From Phyto melanocephala (lineage: Eukaryota; Arthropoda; Insecta; Diptera; Rhinophoridae), in assembly GCA_941918925.1 (NCBI GenBank), contig OW799233.1, positions 169,240,235 through 169,304,234 of the forward strand: a stretch of 64,000 nt of DNA. Reading direction: 5' to 3'. Within the stretch, counting starts at the first letter, position 1, and each line of letters begins with the position of its first letter. This document shows positions 1 through 12,040 of this stretch, in pieces. The translations under genes and the position numbers were made by a program. The notes beneath the pieces were generated by a model that searched no databases, had not been told where the DNA came from, and saw only the letters and a list, made by a program, of their open reading frames with translations.

Positions 1-1640
1 TCCTTTTCTTTCCTGTCAGTTTCGTTGGATAAAATAAATCTTTTCGTGGAATTTTCTTATTGGATTGTTTTCCTCTTCATGGTTTATCAAAACATAAGGG
101 AGCACATATCCTATTTAACCCTTTTAGGCGTTTATTGGCCTTTCTTCTCTGAAATATTTTAGGAAAATGTCGTAAAAATCTTTTTGCTTAACTCTATAAT
201 TTAATTCTATTACCTTTTCTCCACGATATTTTCTTTACAAAAAATTTAGCATGTTCACGTTGGCCTTTCCTAAAATTTTGCAAATTGCTCGGAAATTGCT
301 TGTAAACGAATATCTAAAAATTTTTGCTTGTATTTCTTTCAAAAGATTTAAGAAATATAATAACTTACTGTATTGAAAATTGCCGAATTTTACAATTATT
401 TGAATGTTGTAATATCCCTTTACAAAGGTTTAAAGTTAAGGTTTTTTGCCTAATGTTTTATTTTACCAACGTGTTGCTGCTACCAGCGTTAGAACAGGAA
501 AGAAATTTTATTTCCTTAATAACTCACTACCTTAACTCTATGAAAATCTTTCTTTGCCTTGGCTTTGGACCTATTTTCTATTTGACGTTTACATTGGTGT
601 TCTATCGGCCTACATTCGACTTGACATTTATGTCAATTAATAATTTGGCAGCATTTAACTGTCCGTGGTGAAAAAGTCAAATATAAATTGTGGTGTGCCA
701 ATTGACGGTTAATTTGATCATTGAACAGCTAATTTTTGTTTCTCTCAATATCTCGCATTGTATTACTACATATAAACGATTTAACTAACCTTTATTACTT
801 GAATTCATATCAAGGTGATTATCTAATTTTGTTACTAACTATGAAGGTTTAGAATTTGAGAGAATTTTACTGTTTCCTACTATAGCTGACAAGTAAAACT
901 AACAAAATGACAAAACTTTGAGCTGCCGTGGAATACGTGAAAAAGGTTCGTAATTAAGAACTCGGAAATAATTAGTATGCTTACTTTTTCTGTCGCTCAA
1001 TTTATTCTGTAATTCGAAGTTACTATTCTAGTTTTCATATTCAATGTTCAAAAACAAAATTTACAATAGAGGGAGTTGATATGGCTCTATTACATATTTT
1101 GGTACCCTGCGTAACTTCCAAACACATAAAGCTAGGAAAAAGGTTTAAACTGTTTTAAGTAATCTTCAAAAACATTAATTGGAATTCGGCACTTTTTTCA
1201 AATTCACATGTATAAGGGGTAAAAATTTTCACTTTTTTGGGTACTTTTTTTAAAAAGAAACTTTTCTTATATTTTTCAATGGGACAAAAGATTATAATTA
1301 TTATGCCTAATAGAATATGGACAATTATTTAGGTGAAATTTTTGGAAACTTTTTTTAGGACGAAACAGGTACCAAAAAGGGGAAAATTCCAGAAAATATA
1401 TGTAATTCCTAATTGGACGGCCAATTTTCACAAAATTTTTAATTGGATTTCACCTAACATAAAAAGTATGTTATTTAGTAAAAAATGAAACACATTCATA
1501 ACAGGGTAGAAAGGGGTAAAATTGGGAAAAGAGTTTGGTACTTTTTAGAACATAATTACTTGTACTTTTTCGCATTTCTATGGTACTTTTTGTATTTTCT
1601 ACGTTTATAGAGGTAGTATTGTAAAATAAAGGACTATTGA
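1..1640. other. AT-rich DNA, no gene seen
   Basis: No coding region or RNA gene can be supported. A 115-codon ORF at 324-671 has no recognisable motif and AT-rich composition, so I treat it as chance. From about 1180 onward the motif GGTACTTTTT begins to recur, leading into the tandem array that follows. Confidence 0.6.
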
Positions 1641-1650
1641 TTCCAGGTGA

Positions 1651-2175
1651 GACTAAAAATGTTATGGGCGACTAAAAAGGTACTTTTTTGAATTTTTATG
1701 GTACTTTTTGTATTTTTTTTTTGTTGTATTTTTTGCAAAGCTAGAATTTTGAAATTAGTAACTCTGGATACAAGGTGAGACTGAAAATATTATGGTCGAC
1801 CAAAAAGGTACTTTTTTGAATTTTTATGGTACTTTTTGTATTTTCTACGTTTGTAAAGATAGGGTTGTACAATCAAGGACTATTGATTCCAGGTGAGACT
1901 AAAAATGATTATGGTACCTTTTGTAGTTCTACGTTTACGAAGGTAGGATTGTACAATCAAGGACTTTTGATTCCAGGTGAAACTGAAAATGGTAAGGGCG
2001 ACAAAAAAGGTACTTTTTTTAATTTTTATGGAACTCGTTGTATTTTTAACGTTGGCGAAGCAAAAAATTCGAAATTAGTGACTACTGACACAAAGTAAGA
2101 CTGAAAATGTTATGGGCGACCAAGAAGGTACATTTCTGAATTTTAATGGTACTTTTTGTACTTTCTACTTTAATA
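1651..2175. repeat. Degenerate ~130-bp tandem array
   Basis: Four to five imperfect copies of a unit containing GGTACTTTTTTGAATTTTTA, then TTTTCTACGTTTGTAAAG, then ATTGATTCCAGGTGAGACT. The GGTACTTTTT landmarks fall at about 1678, 1808, 2009 and 2126, with one shortened unit near 1915. Spacing is 105-200 bp, so the array has suffered indels. A 90-codon ORF at 1826-2098 runs through the repeats and is not thought to be a gene. Confidence 0.7.
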
Positions 2176-2691
2176 AAGCTAAAATTGTGAAATAAAGGAT
2201 TGTTGATTCAATTTGAGAATTAAAATTATAGTGAAGACACAAGAAAAGCCTTTTTGCATTTTTATTGTTCTCTCTGTATTTTTACGTTTGTAAACATGGA
2301 TTCTTAAAATTAATGTTTTTTGATCCGAATACTTTTTCTAATTTTTTTTTATATTTTGTATACATAGAATTCTGAATGTAGGTAATAAAACCAAGTAAAA
2401 GTTTTATTGAAGGAAAAAATTTTCCTTTTTTTATTTTTAGGGTAATTTTTGCAAATTATGAGTTGATTTTTGAAACTCAGTAGCATTGATTTTGCTTTAA
2501 GTTAGGAAATATATTCCCGATATATCTTACTCTACTTTTTATTTTTCTAAGTAAATTGAATCAGAGATACAAATTTTCATTGAACCAAAAATATTTAATT
2601 ATTATAAATAGAACTTCAGTATTCAATAAATAGTAAGAAGTGCGCTATCGAAGTATCTGGTTAAATGCTAGTTATTTTTATAATATAACAG
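2176..2691. other. AT-rich DNA, no gene seen
   Basis: This is low-complexity AT-rich sequence into which the upstream tandem repeat decays. Nothing else is recognisable. Confidence 0.55.
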
Positions 2692-2740
2692 TTTTTATAC
2701 CCGCTACCAAAAAAATGGTGGGGGTATATTCATTTTTTTT
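2692..2740 (+). mobile_element. Solo 5' tip of an INE-1/Helentron-like element
   Basis: It begins TTTTTATACCCGCTACCA and continues to TGGTGGGGGTATATTCATT. This is the same 5' hairpin (TATACCC...GGGTATA arms) that starts the complete copies at 12854, 25283, 37369 (reverse) and 39886 (reverse). The family sequence stops here and gives way to a poly-T run. It is therefore a truncated insertion or a remnant. Confidence 0.7.
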
Positions 2741-2742
2741 TT

Positions 2743-3554
2743 TTTTTTTGTTATTCAATTTATAAATTTTTATTTAATAATTGAATTTTTTGTATACGCA
2801 TTTCTGTATAAAAAATAAATTAAGTTTTTATTTGATAATTTCAATTTGTTTGGAAAAGCAATAATCAAATTTTCTTTTGTGTAGGACTAAGCAAAAAAGT
2901 AACAATAACAAGGACTTCTTGTCATAAAAATAAAATTTACTGTTTTTTTTTATAATTTGTTCCTTATGGTTATATAAAAGATTTGAGAAACTCCTAGAGA
3001 ACACATTTTTAATTCTTACCGAATAACTGTAAAATAATTTGCTGGTCTTTTAACCTTATCTGCAAACTCAATTCACTTTGTTTTTTTTTCATTCTAATTC
3101 TAGTTAATAAATCCTCTCTGAATAAAAAGAAAAAGCATTTTTTATAAACTTGTATTCAGTATTTTGAAATTCTTATTTTGGCAAATGCGCGCCTTCTCAC
3201 TTTCTAATCATTGAAATTATGCCAAGAAATTGAGGATGGGCACACACACACTAACCAACTAATATCAAAAACATTATGAGTTGTTTAAAATGTGTTAGTA
3301 CCACCCACTCTATTCAATATTTGAAATTGTATAAAGCATGCAACGTCATGTTTATACGTTCTACTCCATTTTATTTGTGCAGTTGTGCACTTTTTTGCTT
3401 GAGCTGATAACGATTGACGGTGTTATAAATTTCTGATTTTGTCACTTTGGAAATTGGCAAAAATTTTGGGAAAACAAACATTTCAACCAATTTTGTATGC
3501 AACGAAAAATTGTAATAAGTATATAAAAAGTAACAATGTATAAGATAATAAATA
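2743..3554. other. AT-rich DNA, no gene seen
   Basis: No convincing coding or RNA signals. There are homopolymer T runs and short AT-rich simple sequence. Confidence 0.5.
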
Positions 3555-3788
3555 CAGGGTGTGTTTTCACTAAAAGCCATTTTTTCAAGGCTAATGTAGA
3601 AAAATGTCAATAGGTTGATTATTGCTATTCTTGCCTTACAAAAACAAGTATATACGAAGCCTTTTAATAATGATAAAAAATTTAGTTTAATTTTTCATTA
3701 AACAGAAAGTAAAAAAATACAAGGTTTGTGCAAATTTTAAAAATGTTTTGGATCTTGTATTCTAAAGTAACACTTTTTTTACACCCTG
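3555..3788. mobile_element. Possible TA-flanked MITE
   Basis: It starts CAGGGTGT and ends ACACCCTG, an 8-bp inverted repeat. A TA dinucleotide lies just outside each end (3553-3554 and 3789-3790). Length is about 234 bp. TA targets and CAGGGTG-type ends are common in Tc1/mariner-derived MITEs. The short TIR makes this tentative. Confidence 0.4.
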
Positions 3789-3790
3789 TA

Positions 3791-6044
3791 TCAGTGTGAT
3801 TATTAGTTAAACTTAATTTTTTTCACAAATCTATAGAACTAAAAGCATGCCCTTTAGTATAATATAATTCTAACTTTGGCAATTTATTCTAAAAGTGATA
3901 ATCACTTCGTAAAATGTAATTCTATTTTTGTATTATTTTTAGTTTTTGACCATATCCAACTTCATCACCCAGCATTACAAAGTATTTATTATGCATGTGT
4001 ATTTAACATTGACATAAATTTCTAATACTGCCACTTTCAATGTTTTAAGTTTGACAAAAAGATCTTAAGTTGAACGCGGAAGTTTTTATTTAACACCAAA
4101 TGTAATATATTCAATTGAGCTTTTTCTTAAAAACTCAACGATTGGAAGCAGTTGTTCCAAATTTAAGTTATTGATGGAGAGAAATATATTGAGGAAACAC
4201 TATCAAATACTTCAAATGAATTTTTGGCTTAACCCTTAAATGATGATTGTAGCATGTAACGTGTTGAGGAAAAAAAAATCCGAACTAAATTTTTATTTGT
4301 AAGAGTTTAAAGTAGTGGTAGCATGCATCTGGTTTCCGACTATGTTCTCGACGGCTAATGGGTGGATTCGTTACTACTCTGCCCTTTTCAATCAAACCAA
4401 ACTACAGCAAGCTAACTTTAGTGTGCATGCTAGTTGATTTTAATATATAAGTAGGAAAGATGAAAACTTTCGAATCTTTACGTTTCTGCGAATGTTACTA
4501 ATGTTATTATTTTTTTTTTCGAACGAGTTGTGATAGGTGTAGTCACAACTTATATACCCCTCCCAACCATGATCATGTAAATGTTGGCACGTAATATTGT
4601 ACATGATCCCAAATACAGTTACCTATACATTCAGAAGCTTTTTAAATCAAACTATACAAAAACTTAGTTGTTGTTCATTTTTTTTCCTGATATTTATTTA
4701 AAAAAAATTATATAAAAATTTACACCAAACAAGGTAAAGCAAAAAAAAAATTTTACATATTATTTTTATGAAAAAATCACAACAATTATTTTTTTTTTTT
4801 TATAATTTCAAAATTTTTCTTATAATAATATAGTAGCACTAACAAAATTATAATATCATTATGAGAAAACTCAAAAAAAAACAATATAGATCAAAAAAAA
4901 ATTATTTAGGGCAAATCTGTAATAATTGCATAGGTTACAAAAAATTTACTTTTCGTTTATATATATAAAGTATATTTAATTAACATTAAAAAAAATAAAA
5001 GAAATAATAAAAAAATCAAATTCAATAATATTTTAACATCTTCTATATCATCCTTTTCATGCTAGTATTAAACTTGTGTTAATTTAAAAAAAAATAAAAT
5101 TAAACTTTTAGCGGAAAAAAAAATCCATACAAAATAAGTGTAAAACAAATTAACGATATAGATTATACCACTTTGCAATAACAATAAATTTTGGTAAATT
5201 TGGCAAAAGTAGTGAATTTACTTTACATTGGGTTAATTTATAGATTGCCAACAGAAAAGAGCTAATTATTTACGTTTTAATAACAAATATATAAAAAGTT
5301 TAAATTTTTTTTTTTTTTTTATGACATATTTACACGTATTTTGCTAAATTGTAAATTTATGATGCGATTAAGAGAATCGTTTACCGATCAACCTTAAGTG
5401 CACAAAAAAAAATATATGTACATAAAGAGAAACTAAATGTCTCTTTTTTTTTTCTCTTTTTTTCTAACATTAATAATTGTTGTTAGCAGAGCAAGCAAAT
5501 TTAGATAATTTCTTGTTCAACTAATAACATTGTGGGCATTAATGTTTAGATGATTAGGAAATAAAAAGATGTATGTATAAGTGTGTTACAAGACTTACAT
5601 TTGTTTATATGTGCTGCAATTCCAACGATGAAAGATCTTTCAAGGTGTGTATAGTGGTGCAGAAAATTTTAAATTAAGTTTTTAGATTCAAAAAAAAAAA
5701 TATTAAATTACGACTCTCAGTCACTAAATTGATTTTTCAGTTTATTTTTTTTTATATTATTTTGTTATTATTTCTTTATTTATTTCTTCTTTTATTTATT
5801 TTTTTTTTTATTTATTTTTTTTTTAGATTTTAGTGACACAATAATGCACACTGTTTTCTTTTGCCACTCACTATACTTTTAATATGTTGTTTTAATTGTC
5901 TTACTTTTTATTAACATAACTTTTTCTCTCTTTCTCTTTCTGTTTTCTGTTTTTTTTTTCTCTTCTTGTTATTAACTATAAATTAAATTTGGTGCATTAA
6001 ACAAAACTCTTATACTATTTGTGCTTGATCAATTTCTCTCATTG
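3791..6044. other. AT-rich DNA with homopolymer tracts, no gene seen
   Basis: This is very AT-rich, with long A and T runs (for example around 4740-4800, 5290-5320 and 5750-5825). A slightly less AT-rich patch at 4310-4440 has no recognisable motif. No gene or RNA is supported. Confidence 0.55.
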
Positions 6045-6924
6045 TTTTTATACCCTTCACACAGTGAAAAAGGGTATATATAGGTTTGTCATTCCGTGTG
6101 AAATTTCTACAATTTTCATTTCCGACCCCATAAAGTATATATTTTCTGAAAGCTTATGAATAGGGAAGTCGATTAAGCTCTGTCAGTCTGTCCGTCTGTC
6201 CGTCTGTCCGTCTGACCGTCTGTCCGTGTGTATGTTGAAATCAACTTTTTGAAGCCCCCCGACATCACTTGGACCCGGGTGAGGTATTAAAATATCAGAA
6301 ATATTCGGGAGTATATCGCTATTGAAAATCAGAAACATCGGTACATAAACAACTGAGATATGAGCAAAAACCCACGACCACCTCGATTTTTTTTTCACAA
6401 AAACAACATTACAACAACAACATACATACATACAAACTTGTATATTGGCTAAAGTAAACGTGGGATCGAATCCCAGCTGAGCCAAAAAAAATTTTTTTTT
6501 ATATTTTAAAAATTTTTTTTTTAATTTTTTTTTTTAATTTTTTTTTTATTTTTTTTTTTATTTTTTATTTAATATATTATTTATATTTTTATTATTTTTT
6601 TTTTTAATTTTTTTTTTTTATTTTTTTTTGTTTTATATTAATTATATATATTTTAATTACTTTTTTAAATTTTTTTTTTTTAAATTTTTTTTTAAATTTT
6701 TTTTTAAAATTTTTTTTTTTTAATTTTTTTTTTATTTTTTTTTTTAACATACATACGTAAATTTATAATTTTACAATGGGATGTTTTTTATATATGTATA
6801 TTTTTTATATGTATGTACTTATTTCATATGAGATGAATGGTGATACAAACTACTGTTATTGCATGACTACACGTTGCGAAGGGTATATAAGATTCGGCAC
6901 GGCCGAATATAGCGCTCTTACTTG
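6045..6924 (+). mobile_element. Short INE-1/Helentron-like element (short family, copy 1)
   Basis: The 5' end TTTTTATACCCTTCAC forms a hairpin with AAGGGTATATA. The 3' end has GAAGGGTATATAAG (subterminal inverted repeat to the 5' end), then the palindrome ATTCGGCACGGCCGAAT, then GCTCTTACTTG followed by TT. A CCGTCTGT microsatellite sits at 6190-6230. These traits match nonautonomous Helentrons (INE-1/DINE-1, HINE class). There is no transposase. The middle (about 6420-6770) holds a tRNA T-arm-like motif and a long T-rich tract, inverted relative to the copy at 7691. Confidence 0.8.
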
Positions 6925-7690
6925 TTATTTAATAATTAAGTTTTTGACGTTTGTTTTATAAATGTTCCTTGTAACTTTTAACGTGGTTGTGATTTTGACA
7001 TTTACATTGTACTTTTCTTTTTTTATTATTTTTTTTTTTTTTTTAAAAATTACATTTTCAATCAAATAAAATTTAATGGAGAACTAAAGAATGGACAACA
7101 AAAGATATCTACTTATTGAGTTTCATTAAGGGATGGTTTTTGTTTCTCTTGTAGCCAGATAAGTATAATAAGTATATATTTATGAACATATGTGATTTTA
7201 CCAATAAAAAATTTTCTTTTTCTTTTAGCTTAACAAGATTACTTTTTTTTTTTTGTATACCTGTTGCGGGTGGTTATTAGCAAGGAAACTAGTTGCCAAG
7301 TTGTTGCACAAGAGTGACAATTTCGAGGTTACAAAATTTTCGGGCCACAAAAAAAAATGCGTGGCCAATCTAAGCTTGACACAAGCCGTAACCTTCTTGC
7401 CGGATGGTTTCCCTCCTATTTTCTTCTGGTGCCTATTTGGGAATGGTAAGAGAAATATTTGAGGTTAGGTTAGCTGTCCCTGATGTTTTACACAGTTTAA
7501 TGTATGTATTATGTGCGATTAAAAACAAATACCTTTTTTTTCTTATTTTCGCGGGATTGCTAATGTTTTTAGTGGAGTTTTGTGCCAGTTAGTAATTAAT
7601 GTTATCAATAGTAACAAAAAAAACAGGAAAAACTAATCCGGTACTTTTCTTTAAAGTGAACGCCTTCACAGTGTTTCAATCTACATTTTT
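6925..7690. other. No assigned gene; weakly exon-like patch at 7250-7460
   Basis: This is mostly AT-rich. The patch at 7250-7460 is less AT-rich and carries a 69-codon ORF (7253-7462). The ORF overlaps a donor-like AATG/GTAAGA at about 7445. No protein family is recognised. The following GAGGTTAGGTTAG resembles the reverse of a LINE 3' tail such as that at 52080, so the patch may be repeat-derived. Confidence 0.3.
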
Positions 7691-8485
7691 TTTTATACCC
7701 TTCACCTGTGGTGCACAAGGGTATATATAGCTTTGTCATTCCGTTTGTAATTTCTACAATTTTCATTTCCGACCCCATAAAGTATATATTTTCTGAAAGC
7801 TTATGAATAGAGGAGTCGATTAAGCCCTGACGGTCTGTCCGTCTGTCCGTCTATCCGTCTGTCCGTCTGCCCGTCTGTCCGTGTGTTGGTTGAAATCAAC
7901 TTTTAGAAGCAACTATATGTTCCTCAGATCTGTATATGGTATCAATCTCTTGGAAATATCCAGGAATGAATCGCTATTGAAATTCAGGACAATCGCCCCA
8001 TATCTTTCTGAGATATGAGCAAAAAACCACGACCACCTCGTTTTTTTCACAATTACAACAACAACATACATACATACATACATGTAAAAAACATACCAAA
8101 CAAAAAAAAATTACAAAAAAAAAAATATTAAAAATAAGAAAAAAATAACAAAAAAAACTACAAAAAAAAAATTTTAAAAAAATTTAAAAAAAAATTTTAA
8201 AAAATTTTAAAAAATTTTTTAAAAATTTTTCTAAAAAAATTTTTTAAAAAAATTTTAAAAAAATTTAAAAAAAATATAAAAAAAATAATAAAATATAAAT
8301 AATATATTAAATTAAATTAAATAAAATTTTTTTGGCTCAGCTGGGATTCGATGCCACATTTATTCTAACGTGTATGCACGTATTTTATATGGGATGAATG
8401 GTGATACAAACAATTGTTATTGCATGACTACACGTTGTGAAGGGTATATAAGATTCGGCACGGCCGAATATAGCGCTCTTACTTG
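7691..8485 (+). mobile_element. Short INE-1/Helentron-like element (short family, copy 2)
   Basis: It shares the 5' end (TTTTATACCCTTCACC with the AAGGGTATATA hairpin arm), the CCGTCTGT microsatellite (7836-7880) and the 3' end (GAAGGGTATATAAG, palindrome ATTCGGCACGGCCGAAT, GCTCTTACTTG, then TT) with the copy at 6045. The inner segment at about 8090-8380 is A-rich. It carries the tRNA-like GGCTCAGCTGGGATTCGAT motif in the opposite orientation to copy 1. Confidence 0.8.
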
Positions 8486-10549
8486 TTTTTTTTATAACCA
8501 TAGTTATTTAGATAGATATTTAAAAAAAAAAGTGAAATAAACGAAAAGAATTATTTTCTACCAGCATTATGATATTTATAAAAAAAATCAAAAACTTTAA
8601 TGCAGTATATTTTTTTCTCAGAAATAAAAATCCAAGTTTCTTTAATTTAAATATTTTCTTCCTTTACTTACATTTACTTTATTTCTTTCTGGTTTTCCTG
8701 TCCTTGCCTTCTAATAAAATTTTCTTCTCACTTTAATTTTTATTATTTAATTGGCACAAAAACACTTTTTTTTCTTATAAATTTTTCTCACTATTTATTA
8801 AAAATACTGGTGATGATCAGTTATAAAAAGAAAGATTCTTACAAATGTCGGCCTTTTATACCCACAATTTTTACATTCCTTGGAAAAATAATGTTAGTAC
8901 CCATACATACATAAATTTGTGTAAAAATCAGCAGCCAACTTCAACTCAAATACCCATTACTGCATTACCATTGGTACTAATGCATGAAGAAATGCAGTGG
9001 TAATTTTATGCCCCATTATCTGGCATTAACATAATGCGATAATGCAGTTCATAATCGAACTGCTTGCAACAAATCAGTGTATGTATTTAATTTCCTCAAA
9101 ATTATTTCTAAGTATATGTTTATTTATTAGGTTATTTATATATGTAAATAATTTTGTTGTTTGTTTGTTTTACTATTTATTTAGGTAAATAATTTTGTTA
9201 CTTATTTATTTCCATATTTCAATATTATTTGATTCTTTTATTATTTCCTTATTTATTTATATGTTAATTTGTAATTTTAGTTATTTATATGTATAGTTTT
9301 ATTAGTTTAATAATCAATTCTATCTCTCTAGTCTATTTTACTTGTTTTTTTTCTATTTACTATTTCTATTCTAGGCGTTTAATTTTATTTTCGTTTATTT
9401 ACTTATTTATTTAAAAAAAGTAAGATATTTATAAATTCAATTATTTATTTATTTATTTATTAACTTATGTATTTATTTGAAAAAAAAATTAAGTTATTTC
9501 CAATTATTTCTTATTTATTTGTAAATTAATTTGGTTGATAAATTCGTTAATATATTTAGTTTTAAATTCATTTATTTATTTATAAATTTATTTGTTTGTT
9601 AATTTATGTACTTATTCATTTAAAAAAAATTATTTATAAGTTTATGTATTTGTTTATAAATATATTTACCTATTTATTTAATTATTTCCAAAATTCATTC
9701 ATTGAAATATTTATTAATTTATTTTTACCTTAAAAAAAATTAATCCAATTCAAAATGGGTTACCATAAAAATAAGTAATAAAAATAAAAAAGTAATTTTC
9801 GTATGTAAAATGTCCTTGTTTCATTGATTATTTATAAAGGAAACGTTCACTTAACTGATTAAAAAAAATTCTGTAAAATCTCATTAGACAAAAAAAAAAT
9901 TTTCTGAATTAGTTATTGAGAAAAAAATATTCAAAAATTTATTTTGCTACAAGCGCCTCTACATGATGTTGGTTTGTTGAACCACGAACAAAAAAAACTG
10001 AAATATATTTTATTTGGCTCATCCAATAGCTTAAAGATTTTTAGTTTTGCTTCATTGCCAGTGTGATTGTTTGTATTTGTGTTTTTTAAAAAAAAAGTTA
10101 CAACATCACCAAGTGTGTTACTTTATTTTTACAATATCTGTAAAGATAAGTGAAAATCGGCCACCGACTTCTGTACGGTTATCAGATAAAAATTTTGAAA
10201 AACAGTTGGCTAAATGGTGAAGATGAAAATGATTTTAGAGGAGAGTCTGACTCGGAATATATGTACATACTTAACGAAACAGACTAAAAAAGAACCTTTA
10301 AAAGTTTTCCACAAAAACGGCCTACATAAATTAGCTTTTTGCTTTATGTTTTCGATGTGTAACCTTAATTTTCTGTTATTACAATAATAAGAACCAAAAA
10401 TCTCTATTAGATAAATTTGAGAATTATTGAACAAAAAAGACACTGGGAGAAGAAAATTTTGGTACATTTTGATTTTAACAACACTTGCGAAAACATATAT
10501 TTTGTTATTCCAAAAATAGACATGTGAAAGCTTACTACTCTACATCATT
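8486..10549. other. AT-rich DNA, no gene seen
   Basis: TTTATTTATT-type simple sequence dominates 9100-9720. No ORF here has a recognisable motif. The 85-codon ORF at 10210-10467 is judged to be chance. Confidence 0.5.
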
Positions 10550-10745
10550 GCGTTTAAACGCAGTCGATTTTTACATTCATTGTCCGAAAGACATTTTTCT
10601 CACCTACTCTGGCATTAAAAGTAATAACTTCTTTCCTTGAAAACCGATGTAGCTCATTTGCAATACCGAAATTTTCTGGTGAATAAGAAAATTGTATCCC
10701 TCTTGCTTTTTCTCTTCGAGAATGACAGACAGACATACAGACAAA
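10550..10745 (-). mobile_element. Old fragment of the Helentron-like family
   Basis: Read on the minus strand, this resembles the 5' third of the large Helentron-like copies: an (ACAGACAGAC)-type microsatellite, then the segment ending in the CTACTCTxGCATT-like stretch. The 64-codon ORF at 10554-10748 translates in the same frame as noncoding parts of the other copies, which is why it looks similar to their ORFs. Neither end is present. Confidence 0.45.
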
Positions 10746-10894
10746 CAAATGGACACGTCATCCCAAAAAAAAGGAATTCTAAAATTATGTAATTTAAAAA
10801 GTTTAAAATTAATATTTTAAAAATGGATTAAAAATATTTTACTTACTTTCATCGAAAGATAGCTTCATCCTACTAATCCTACTATAATATAATA

Positions 10895-11792
10895 TCGGGT
10901 GTCCCAACTAGAACGCAATTTTTAAATTTTAAATAAAACACAGATATTTAAAAAAAAAATCGTGAAACTTTATTATACCGTAAAGTAGACAGAATGAGGT
11001 TATGTATGGAACAATATAACGTGCAGATGGCCGTCGCGGCTTTGCTGGCACACACGCGATTTTTAATGAAATTTTCAATGACCTTTTTGCATAAATGCTG
11101 CGGTGTTTCCTCTTTTAAGGCTTGAGTCGTCGTCGGCTTATTCGCGTAAACCATCGACTTCAAAAAACCCCAAAGAAAAAAATCTAAAGGTGTTAAATCA
11201 CACGATCTAGGCGGCCAATTCTGGTCTCCAAAACGCGAAATAAAACGACTGGGAAATGACTGATGCAGCAATTGAATTGTTTCTCTGGCTGAATGACATG
11301 TCGCGCCATCTTGTTGAAACCACATGCCCTCCACATTCAGTTCTTCAATTCTAGGCAAAAAAAAACTGGTTATCATTTCACGATACCGAACACCATTGAC
11401 TGTTTGCGCTTGACCTGCCTCATTTTCATAAAAAAAAGGTCCAATGATTCCTCCAGCCCAAAAACCACACCACACTGTGACACGTTGAGGATGAATTTGC
11501 TTCTCGTGAATCACTCGAGGATCTTCCTCACCCCAAATGCGACAATTCTGCCTATTGACGAAGCCATCAAGATGGAAATGGGATGATCGTAATTTGCGAA
11601 CTGTAGTCGCAAAACTTTCACCATTTTGGTAAAACAATTTCACAATGAGAATGCGTTGTTTATTCGTGTAGCGCTCCATTTTTACCAACCTCGTACCTTC
11701 TACTAGCAAACAATAACAATTGTTCAAATGTCAAGCAATGACACTTCGAATGGCGCCAAATTTAAAAATTGCGTTCTAGTTGGGACACCCGA
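10895..11792 (-). mobile_element. mariner element (DD41D-type), internally deleted
   Basis: The ends are perfect inverted repeats of about 34 bp starting TCGGGTGTCCCAACTAGAAC. TA target duplications lie at 10893-10894 and 11793-11794. Length is 898 bp, against roughly 1.2-1.3 kb for full mariners. It encodes a single shortened transposase on the minus strand. Intact, matching TIRs suggest a fairly recent insertion that could be moved in trans by a complete relative. It sits inside the interspersed repeat described at 10861. Confidence 0.9.
10948..11679 (-). pseudogene. mariner transposase with in-frame internal deletion
   Basis: The transposase would cut and paste the element through its TIRs. 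I place the start at 11679 (MERYTNKQR...), the conserved mariner N-terminus, not at the upstream Met at 11727. About 243 codons remain open to the stop at 10948. The N-terminal helix-turn-helix begins normally and then jumps at the LRSSHFHLDG junction, so roughly 100 residues are lost in frame. The lost part includes the rest of the DNA-binding region and the first catalytic Asp. The second Asp (FQQDGATCH) and third Asp (DLTPLDFFLWG) remain, separated by 41 residues. That spacing points to the DD41D (rosa-like) group. The protein cannot be catalytic but could bind or compete at TIRs. Confidence 0.85.
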
Positions 11793-12040
11793 TATATGTG
11801 AATGTTTGTATGTTTGGATATTTGTTACTCAATCACGCAAAAACGGCTGAACGGAACTAAATTAAATTCGGCACATAGATAGATAACAACCAAGATTAAC
11901 ACATAGGCTACTTTTTATCCGAAGACGAAGTCGTTTGCAAACTCATCATCAAGTCTATACAGGTTGTTTGTGTTGTAAAACTTTAATTTTTGTCGAAAGT
12001 TTTGACTTTTCTTTTAATATGTTCAAATTCAAATATTCAA

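Larger units (their letters stand above)
10861..11990 (+). repeat. Interspersed repeat split by a mariner
   Basis: The left piece (10861-10894) and right piece (11793-11990) join into one repeat. Its hallmarks are CCTACTAATCCTACTATA, then GTTTGTATGTTTGGATATTT, GTTACTCAATCACGCAAAAA, CGGCTGAACGGA and ATTAACACATAGGCTACTTT. This pattern belongs to a repeat family widespread in arthropod genomes, whose exact class I do not assign. A second, more diverged copy follows at 12041. Confidence 0.55.
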
